Shown here: piece after piece, positions 6,365-12,203 of the stretch
Position numbering within the stretch: position 1 is the first letter of the stretch
Layout of the letters: every line of letters begins with the position of its first letter
The notes under the pieces: generated by a model
What the model saw: only the letters and a program-made list of their open reading frames with translations
Told to the model about the DNA's origin: nothing
The model's database searches: none
DNA from: an uncultured Muribaculaceae bacterium
GTDB lineage: Bacteria > Bacteroidota > Bacteroidia > Bacteroidales > Muribaculaceae
Length of the DNA: 16,944 nucleotides
Assembly (NCBI GenBank): GCA_958436175.1
Contig: CAUBJF010000020.1
Coordinates: 1 to 16,944 of the forward strand
Direction: 5' to 3'
Position numbers and translations under genes: made by a program

Positions 6365-6395
6365 CAAAGATACGACTTTTTGCCGTTCATGTCAA
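6365..6395 (-). promoter_or_regulatory. Strong Bacteroidetes promoter of the island operon
   Basis: On the minus strand TTGACA begins at 6395, and TATCTTTG, an exact TAnnTTTG -7 box, occupies 6372-6365. There are 20 bp between the TTG and the -7 box, the standard spacing. Transcription should start near 6357. Confidence 0.75.
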
Positions 6396-6413
6396 TAGGC
6401 TATGCAAAAATAA

Positions 6414-6456
6414 GTTTGGTTCAGTCATAGATATATACATCTATTCTGAACCAAAC
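6414..6456. repeat. Interrupted palindrome, copy 2 of 2
   Basis: GTTTGGTTCAG (6414-6424) and CTGAACCAAAC (6446-6456) are perfect inverted arms. The 21-bp centre itself contains ATAGAT-N6-ATCTAT, so the whole 43 bp is almost one long palindrome. It lies just upstream of the island operon promoter and matches the copy at 3249 in its outer arm and spacing. Confidence 0.65.
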
Positions 6457-6712
6457 CAATAAATATATGCTGGGCAAAAGAGAAAGACCCGTATCAGTTT
6501 TTCTTTTCACCAGCTCCTACCTCTATCTTCATACCGACCACCGTATGAAGAAAAACGAGGCAAAAGAATAGAATTAAAAATAACTAACGCCTGCGAATTA
6601 AGCTTAAATTACTATTTGTGATTGTACTTAAACTGCTCATTCAGTACATTATTAGTACAATATAAAAGATGTATATTATTGATATATATAGTGTTACACT
6701 CTGACAGTCTAA
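6457..6712. other. Intergenic region before the lipoprotein/barrel pair
   Basis: No gene was found. A perfect 9-bp inverted repeat with an 8-nt loop, TCTTCATAC/GTATGAAGA, lies at 6526-6534 and 6543-6551. AGTACA-type half-sites occur near 6623 (inverted), 6643 and 6654. I see no clear TAnnTTTG promoter for the downstream genes. Confidence 0.4.
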
Positions 6713-6736
6713 ACGAAAAAAATCCTTACTGTCATA

Positions 6737-7873
6737 ATGTATACCATTATGATAATAGCTGTAAGCTCTTGTTCCGGTGACGAACCGGCTCAGACCGGAC
6801 CTGCACAGGAGCTGCTATCCAGATCAACCGACGATGAGCCCATAGGAAAGGACAAAGGCGATTCGGTCTTTAATCTCGTAAGAACACCTAACGCTCCTAT
6901 GCTCGAGTTCGAGACCGAAAAAGAATATGAGGTTCTTCTCGAGGAAATCGAGGAAGCCATGGATTACGAAGCGAAGAAAGCGATAGTGAATAGCTACTTT
7001 CCTAACTTCAAATCACTGCAGGATTCATATTCCGATTTGATCGACAAGCTCGACAAACTACCTTCCGAAAACTCAGATAGTACCAGAGTATCAGCGTATA
7101 GCGGAGAAACTATCGAGGGTGTACAGCAACAGATCCGCGAACAGCATGGATCGTTCTACTTCCCGTTCATAGACGGAGACGCAGGGCCGTATTTGATGGT
7201 CTCGGATACGGACAAAGCTTATCTCGCAAACATTAATGGCGATGTGAAAATCGCTGGCGAAGTTGTGAACTGCATGGATCTTAAGACATATAACGATCTT
7301 ACAGAGCTTGGACGAAGTATAGCTGTAGTAGCAATGCCTCAGGCTGCTCCTGCAGGTGCAAGCTGGTTCGATTGCAGAAAAGGCAAGCAGATAGAAAAAC
7401 CTAAGGCATCTCCTTGGAATTATTTCGTCCTAAATAACAAATGTTATAAATCTATGATTGACATCCGCCGTCAGATAAGCAAAAAATGGAAAATGAGGAC
7501 AAGGTACGAAGTAACTTTCCGTAAAAGCACATGTTTCCTCTGTTTCAGTGGTTGGACCAATACTAAGTTAGAATCCTATTTCAATGTCGTCGAAATTGAC
7601 AAGTATAATTCATACTCAAAAACAACACGTACCTCGTACTATCACAAAAGAGGCCGTTCATCACATGATTTCGAAACATTATGCTATGTGCTTCATGATG
7701 GGAAAGCTCCTATGATAAGATGGAACAGAATACTTCCAATGAAGAAAGCGACTGTAACCATGACTTACAGAGACGACAAGCAGACTTTTACTGATACGTA
7801 TACATTCACACTTCCAGCTCGATATAACGATAGGGATGAAAGTAAACGTTTAGACCCATACGTTATACTATGA
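6737..7873 (+). CDS. Secreted lipoprotein of unknown family
   Basis: From the first ATG the product is 378 aa, but the frame is open for eight codons upstream to ACG at 6713. Read from 6713 the N-terminus becomes (start)-Lys-Lys-Ile-Leu-Thr followed by a hydrophobic core and the lipobox Val-Ser-Ser-Cys, a textbook lipoprotein signal. From 6737 the signal has no positive n-region. The natural start is thus probably 6713, with ACG used in place of ATG or created by mutation. After a Thr/Pro/Glu-rich linker comes a helical part (about 55-105, charged with Glu/Lys), then a mixed beta region with LMVSDTDKAYLANINGDV and a Cys-containing segment STCFLCFSGW. Its stop overlaps the start of the beta-barrel gene (ATGA), so the two are translationally coupled and probably work together at the cell surface. 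Confidence 0.75.
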   Translation: MYTIMIIAVSSCSGDEPAQTGPAQELLSRSTDDEPIGKDKGDSVFNLVRTPNAPMLEFETEKEYEVLLEEIEEAMDYEAKKAIVNSYFPNFKSLQDSYSDLIDKLDKLPSENSDSTRVSAYSGETIEGVQQQIREQHGSFYFPFIDGDAGPYLMVSDTDKAYLANINGDVKIAGEVVNCMDLKTYNDLTELGRSIAVVAMPQAAPAGASWFDCRKGKQIEKPKASPWNYFVLNNKCYKSMIDIRRQISKKWKMRTRYEVTFRKSTCFLCFSGWTNTKLESYFNVVEIDKYNSYSKTTRTSYYHKRGRSSHDFETLCYVLHDGKAPMIRWNRILPMKKATVTMTYRDDKQTFTDTYTFTLPARYNDRDESKRLDPYVIL

Positions 7874-8556
7874 AAAAGCTGATAACCCTCGCAGTGATGG
7901 TGATATGCATGTTTGCCTCAAATTATGCCATTGCTCAGAACTGTCGCTTCGGTGTTGAAGTCGGCATCATAAACAACGACGCGGTTGACAATGCATTCAG
8001 TTCTGATTACATCAGCCCGTCGATAGGCGGACGCGTGGAATTCACCCCCGGCGAATACCAGCGTGGTCTCTATCTTGCTAGCGGACTTACGCTTATTGCT
8101 AAAGGATGGGAAAAGGCAATGGTCACCAAAGGATGGAATGGCGGTCAGGGTATGGTCTCGGGAGTAGTAGGAAAGCCAGTGGTCGGCCACAGATACCTCG
8201 GAACGGCCAACCCTGTATATCTTGAGCTGCCAGTACGGATAGGATACAAGCACAGGATAACAGACAAATTCGCCATTCAAGCTGAATTAGGCCCATGGAT
8301 AGGTGTCGGCGTTTTCGATCACTCGAAATACTATGTATATAACAACGAGACCAGTGATCCTGAAACAGTTCATGCAAGCTGCTTCAACCGGGACAATTAC
8401 CGACGCTTTGAAATTGGTATAGGAGGCCGTGTGGGGGTTGAAATCAAAGGACATTGGCAGATAATGCTCGGCTACGACTACCAGCTCAACAAACTCATCA
8501 AGGGCTTGAACAACCGTAACCAGACATTTGGAATATCGGGAGCTTATATGTTCTAA
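7870..8556 (+). CDS. Outer-membrane beta-barrel protein, PorT-like
   Basis: The product is 228 aa. A signal peptide (Met-Lys-Lys, hydrophobic core, AIAQ at about 20-23) is followed by alternating strands with Gly/aromatic girdles, such as CRFGVEVGI, SIGGRVEFT, YLELPVRIGYKHRI, FAIQAELGPWIGVGVF, RRFEIGIGGRVGVEIKG and QIMLGYDYQLN, and a C-terminal strand ending in Phe (GISGAYMF). This fits the eight-stranded outer-membrane barrel family common in Bacteroidetes (PorT/OmpW-like, PF13568 type). The start codon overlaps the stop of the lipoprotein gene by four bases. The specific function is unknown; a structural or binding role with the lipoprotein is inferred. A terminator follows at 8589. Confidence 0.82.
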   Translation: MKKLITLAVMVICMFASNYAIAQNCRFGVEVGIINNDAVDNAFSSDYISPSIGGRVEFTPGEYQRGLYLASGLTLIAKGWEKAMVTKGWNGGQGMVSGVVGKPVVGHRYLGTANPVYLELPVRIGYKHRITDKFAIQAELGPWIGVGVFDHSKYYVYNNETSDPETVHASCFNRDNYRRFEIGIGGRVGVEIKGHWQIMLGYDYQLNKLIKGLNNRNQTFGISGAYMF

Positions 8557-8588
8557 GCTCCGAAAGGCAAATACACAAATCTTACGTT

Positions 8589-8624
8589 AAGGAGCCGGTA
8601 TCGCGAATGATGCCGGCTCCTTTT
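8589..8624 (+). terminator. Terminator of the lipoprotein/barrel operon
   Basis: AAGGAGCCGG (8589-8598) pairs with CCGGCTCCTTTT (8613-8624), giving a GC-rich stem of about 9 bp followed by a T-run. It lies 33 bp after the barrel stop and before the convergent 725-aa gene. Confidence 0.8.
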
Positions 8625-8649
8625 GTTAAAGGGATTATTTCAAGTCTGT

Positions 8650-9420
8650 TTATTCTGCGCCGGGGCCGCGAAGCTGTTCGACGGTGCCGTCGTTACCACA
8701 GACGCGGTACATGTACAGCGGCGTGGTAGCCTCGCCATCGTAGCCGAAAATGAAGACAATATAATCTTTGAAATCGCCCGTGCTCCAGTTCTGGCTTATC
8801 GACATCTTGCGTGTCACTTCGCCCTGACGAAGAGTGAGATACTGGCCCTGTACGCTGACATAGTTGCTGATAAATTCCTCGTCGGTCTGGCTGAGGTCGG
8901 CATAGGCATTGTCGGTGGGGAGATATTCGAAAACATACTTGGCTTCGGGGTCGGAAGGAGTAACAGTGATTGTCTGATAGTGCGACCACTGGCTTGAGGC
9001 GTCGAATTCACCGAAATTGACACCGAAGGAAAGTGTTTCCTGTGGCTGGGGGCCGCGGAGCTGTTCCATCTCGCCGGTCTCGCCACTGACGCGGTACATA
9101 TACAGCGGAGAGGTAGTCTCGCCATCGTAGCCGAAGACAAAGAGGATGTAGTCTTTGAAAGCACCGGTGCTCCAGTTCTGGCCTATCGACATCTTGCGTG
9201 TCACCTCGCCCTGACGAAGGGTGAGATACTGACCCTGCAGGCCTACATAGTTGCTGATAAATTCCTCGTCGGTCTGGCTGAGGTCGGCAGAAGCGTTATC
9301 GGCAGGGAGATATTCGAAGACATATTTGGCTTCGGGGTCGGAGGGCTTGACGGTGACAGTGAGATAGCGTGTCCACGAACTCGAGGTGTCGAATTCACCG
9401 GGAATGATTTCGAAGCTGAG
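8650..9420 (-). repeat. 387-bp tandem duplication inside the 725-aa gene
   Basis: Two units, about 9034-9420 and 8650-9033, align with a constant shift of 387 bp (129 codons). For example GCGGTACAT occurs at 8704 and at 9091, and long stretches around 8797-8890 and 9184-9277 are almost identical. The differences are spread out, so this is a recent duplication that has begun to diverge. Confidence 0.9.
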
Positions 9421-10827
9421 GTCGTCGGCAGCCTGCGAAGTTGGAACGATATCGACAGCCTTGACAGCGGTGGTTCGGGTCTGCAATTCGTCGAGACCGA
9501 AGATAAGTACGTAGTATTCCTCGCCGATGTTGAGGTACTTGGCGTTGAGGGTATTGTCGTAGGTGTTGATGGTTACATCGCCGTTATAGAGGAGGTCGGT
9601 CTCATCCCACTTGATAGTGTTGGTGTTGTTGAGGTACTGGATATGCTTGCCGATAATCTTTGATATGGTATTTGTCTCGGTCACGTCGGCTTTGTTGACG
9701 AGCATCGCGGCATATCGGGTATCAGGATTCGATGGCTTGATATTCAGCTCGAAAACTGCGGGAGTTTTCTGGGTAGCGACGACATCGAATGTGCAGTCGT
9801 CGGTAACTTCGGGTTCCGGAACTGTGAATACTGCATATTTAGGATTTGAGTCGACAATACCATAGTCGCAGCCGAAAGCAACGCCGTAGTACACATCGCC
9901 TTCGCAGAGGTTGGTGAAAGTATTTTCGCCATGACCCTTGAATGTCACTTCGTCCCATGTCTTGGATTCCCCGTAGGAATTGTAGACGAGGTTTTCAAGA
10001 TCTGCCGCAGCGAGAGCCACAAGCTCGTCGAGACCGCTCTGCTCGACTTTCCAGTCGGGGAAGAGAGTAACATGCGAGGGATGTTCTTCGTACCCTTCGG
10101 GTGCGTCGGCCTTGACAGTGATGCGATTGGACTTGAGATCGGCGGTGATATTGTAGTCGATATCCTCTATCACAAGTTCTTTTGTTGTGAACCGGTACAG
10201 TACGGGGTCGCATGTCGGAACAACCTCATCGCCTTCGAGCTTGCAGGTATAGAGGACGAGGGCGATAGGTGTGCCGGGAGTAATCATCGTACTCGGGAAC
10301 CAGTCGCGCAGCTGTGTGCCCTTCTCAAATATGTCGTCGGGCGAGAAATAGGACAGTGGCTGCCCATAGTAGTCGGCCACAGAGTGTATATAGGCTATAT
10401 CATTGTCCATCAGGAGTTCGGCCCATATGCTCTCATCAAAACCGTAAGCCTCGAGCTCGGCAACAGGAATGCCGGAGATACGATAATATGTATCTTCGAA
10501 TTCGGGGTAGATATCGAGCTGGGCACTCTCATAGTGGGGTATGATGACGAGTCCGACGTTGCTGGTACCTCTGGACTGGTCGTAGACAAGAGCATCGATA
10601 TCGCGAATAGTGATTTCTGTCGATGTATCGTCCTTGAAACTCAGCTTCATAGTAGAGAAATCGGGCGATGTCTCCTGGTCCTTGGCATATGTTATTTTGT
10701 CGATTTCCTCAACCTTGAACATCTTGACAAGTTCTCCGCCCTGATAGAGCGACAGATGGTCGGATGCATAGAGGAAAAGTCCGCATCCTGCGGCAGCGAC
10801 AAGGCAGCTTGCAATAAATTTTTTCAT
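8650..10827 (-). CDS. Large secreted repeat protein with Ig/FN3-like units
   Basis: The product is 725 aa. It starts with a signal sequence (Met-Lys-Lys, hydrophobic; either cleavage after Tyr-Ala-Ser at about 22, or a lipobox Ala-Ala-Gly-Cys15). Residues about 25-90 contain the Bacteroidetes secreted-protein pattern ending in EEIDKITYA and then RDIDALVY. From about 220 onward there are four beta-rich units of about 110-130 aa: roughly 220-340, 341-465, 470-598 and 599-725. The last two are near-identical (shared KPSDPEAKYVFEYLP-type and LSQTDEEFISNYV segments), reflecting a recent 387-bp duplication. No enzyme motif is visible; adhesion or binding at the cell surface is inference. It follows a small secreted protein by 5 nt, so they form an operon. 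Confidence 0.75.
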   Translation of the reverse strand: MKKFIASCLVAAAGCGLFLYASDHLSLYQGGELVKMFKVEEIDKITYAKDQETSPDFSTMKLSFKDDTSTEITIRDIDALVYDQSRGTSNVGLVIIPHYESAQLDIYPEFEDTYYRISGIPVAELEAYGFDESIWAELLMDNDIAYIHSVADYYGQPLSYFSPDDIFEKGTQLRDWFPSTMITPGTPIALVLYTCKLEGDEVVPTCDPVLYRFTTKELVIEDIDYNITADLKSNRITVKADAPEGYEEHPSHVTLFPDWKVEQSGLDELVALAAADLENLVYNSYGESKTWDEVTFKGHGENTFTNLCEGDVYYGVAFGCDYGIVDSNPKYAVFTVPEPEVTDDCTFDVVATQKTPAVFELNIKPSNPDTRYAAMLVNKADVTETNTISKIIGKHIQYLNNTNTIKWDETDLLYNGDVTINTYDNTLNAKYLNIGEEYYVLIFGLDELQTRTTAVKAVDIVPTSQAADDLSFEIIPGEFDTSSSWTRYLTVTVKPSDPEAKYVFEYLPADNASADLSQTDEEFISNYVGLQGQYLTLRQGEVTRKMSIGQNWSTGAFKDYILFVFGYDGETTSPLYMYRVSGETGEMEQLRGPQPQETLSFGVNFGEFDASSQWSHYQTITVTPSDPEAKYVFEYLPTDNAYADLSQTDEEFISNYVSVQGQYLTLRQGEVTRKMSISQNWSTGDFKDYIVFIFGYDGEATTPLYMYRVCGNDGTVEQLRGPGAE

Positions 10828-10832
10828 AGTGC

Positions 10833-11318
10833 TTAACGGATGTGGATTTTGTAGGACATAGTGTTGACATTCACGATATATGTTCCGGCAGCAAATCCGT
10901 CGAGCGACAGATCGTACTCTCCGGAGGCTTTCTCATCCATCATCAGGACACCGGCCACGTTAAATACACGGACCGAGCTTCCTTCGGGAAGATGCTTGAA
11001 GGATAGGACATTGCCGTTCTGCACAGGAGCTTCGCCAACAACATCGAGATCTCCTACTGAAGCCTCTTCGTCGTATACATGGGTGAAATGGGAGATTTTG
11101 TCGCGCGGTATCTTTACATCGACCTTGTCGCTGACGGCAACGAGTTCGTAGAGATTGAAGGAGACCTGAAGGTCGCCTGTGATAAGGACATCGACATGGC
11201 TGCCGTCGGTAAGGTTGACCACAAGGGTATTGTAGTCCCTGGCCTCGGCAAACCCTGCTGAGGCGGCGAACAGTGTAGCCGTCATCATTAGTTTTTTCAA
11301 AGAGTACTTGTTTACCAT
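10833..11318 (-). CDS. Small secreted protein with a possible T9SS-type C-terminal tail
   Basis: The product is 161 aa. A signal peptide (VNKYSLKKL, then hydrophobic, ending near GFAEA at about 21-25) is followed by a beta-rich part with NLTDGSHVDVLI and PRDKISHFTHVYD, similar in style to the start of the neighbouring 725-aa protein. The C-terminal part of about 75 residues (FKHLPEGSSVRVFNVAGVL, later GFAAGTYIVNV, ending KIHIR) resembles type A sorting domains of the Bacteroidetes type IX secretion system, which send proteins to the cell surface. That assignment rests on pattern only. It leads a two-gene operon divergent from the Crp-like regulator. Confidence 0.7.
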   Translation of the reverse strand: MVNKYSLKKLMMTATLFAASAGFAEARDYNTLVVNLTDGSHVDVLITGDLQVSFNLYELVAVSDKVDVKIPRDKISHFTHVYDEEASVGDLDVVGEAPVQNGNVLSFKHLPEGSSVRVFNVAGVLMMDEKASGEYDLSLDGFAAGTYIVNVNTMSYKIHIR

Positions 11319-11459
11319 GATGAAATGTAATGGTTTAGGATATATAAATAGTCAGATATCTGATTTTCTATTAGACATATAACTCCGGAATAGCGTGATG
11401 TTCCACTATCTGTCACACAAAAAAATAATTAGATAGACCATATAATCGAAAGTTTTGTG

Positions 11460-11478
11460 TAACTTTAGGGCAAAGTTA
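11460..11478. promoter_or_regulatory. Operator-like inverted repeat over a minus-strand -7 box
   Basis: TAACTTT (11460-11466) and AAAGTTA (11472-11478) form a perfect inverted repeat with a 5-bp centre. On the minus strand the right arm with its neighbouring base reads TAACTTTG (11478-11471), an exact TAnnTTTG -7 box for the secreted-protein operon. A protein bound here would block that promoter. The adjacent Crp/Fnr-like regulator is the obvious candidate. Confidence 0.5.
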
Positions 11479-11521
11479 TATGTTATCATCCTAAAAAACA
11501 TTGTAGCAGTACTATTTTTCC

Positions 11522-12112
11522 ATGGCTGAAATTTCTCAAGAGTTTAAAACCATCCTCATGAACGAGGGCAATTTCAACCCGTCGGCTGAACTTGTCGACC
11601 TCCTCCTGTCGCGTATGGACGAGGTGAAACTTAAGCCATGCGAACGTCTCATCTCATATGACGAGACGGACTCCAACCTCTATATAGTCAAAGAGGGCAT
11701 CATCCTTATGGTATACATCGAAGGCGGCAACGATATAACTGTCGGTATGGGCTTTCCCGGCACTTTCATCTGCTCCCCCCAGTCTTTCTATGACGGCAAA
11801 CCGGCACTGATGCAGTTCGAATCATGCAAAAAGCCTTCAACTCTTCTGCGTATCAGCAAACATGGATTCGATGCCCTGATGAAAGAGTCGCATGAGTTGG
11901 CACGCTGGATGTTCAATATCGCCATGGGCCAGATATACACCACCGAACTCAAAGCTTCCGTACTGAACGGTTCTGCAGAGGAACGCTACCGCAATATCTT
12001 GAAAATAAGGCCGGATATCGTCGATGCCATTCCTGCGAACAGGATGGCTTCGTACCTTAGAATCACACCTTCGTGGTTCTGCAAGATACGCAAGAAGCTT
12101 TTGTACGAATAG
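11522..12112 (+). CDS. Crp/Fnr-family transcriptional regulator
   Basis: The product is 196 aa, the usual size for short Bacteroidetes Crp/Fnr proteins. Residues about 35-115 form the cyclic-nucleotide-binding-type beta-roll (CERLISYDETDSNLYIVKEG, then the GMGFPGTFI and QSFYDGKP turns), about 120-150 the long dimer helix, and about 168-194 a helix-turn-helix ending MASYLRITPSWFCKIRKKL. The classical cAMP-contact residues are not evident, as is common in this phylum, so the ligand is unknown. It is divergent from the secreted-protein operon, and an inverted repeat in the shared intergenic region suggests that it controls that operon and perhaps itself. A strong terminator follows. Confidence 0.85.
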   Translation: MAEISQEFKTILMNEGNFNPSAELVDLLLSRMDEVKLKPCERLISYDETDSNLYIVKEGIILMVYIEGGNDITVGMGFPGTFICSPQSFYDGKPALMQFESCKKPSTLLRISKHGFDALMKESHELARWMFNIAMGQIYTTELKASVLNGSAEERYRNILKIRPDIVDAIPANRMASYLRITPSWFCKIRKKLLYE

Positions 12113-12126
12113 ACCCAAAAAGACAT

Positions 12127-12164
12127 CAAGGCCGTGCAGACTCCACACTGTCCGCACGGCCTTG
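12127..12164. terminator. Bidirectional terminator between the regulator and GH51 genes
   Basis: CAAGGCCGTGC (12127-12137) and GCACGGCCTTG (12154-12164) form a perfect 11-bp stem around 16 nt. TTATTT follows on the plus strand; on the minus strand a CTTTTT run appears a few bases further on. It sits between two convergent genes. Confidence 0.8.
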
Positions 12165-12203
12165 TTATTTGTCTATGTACCTGTAGGTCTCCCTGGTAAT
12201 AAC

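Larger units (their letters stand above)
1500..6480. mobile_element. Integrase-bearing accessory island, ends not defined
   Basis: The block contains an intact tyrosine recombinase, a long hairpin-rich non-coding stretch and an unrelated cargo operon. By eye the cargo is AT-richer than the genes after 8560. The same interrupted palindrome occurs at 3249-3290 and 6414-6456. I found no convincing pair of attachment-site repeats, no mobilisation genes and no target duplication, so the limits given are only the surrounding gene-free borders. It may be the remnant of a larger integrative element. Confidence 0.35.

Noticed and set aside
1548..6436. Direct repeat ATAGATATAT at about 1548 and 6427 as possible element ends
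   Set aside because: Simple AT-rich sequence, expected by chance in these regions, with no longer match around it.
9931..10836. 301-aa plus-strand frame opposite the 725-aa gene, and similar long frames opposite GH51 (12390-13169, 13170-14117)
   Set aside because: Antisense shadows of clear genes; the sense strand has signal peptides, motifs and operon context, and these frames have none.
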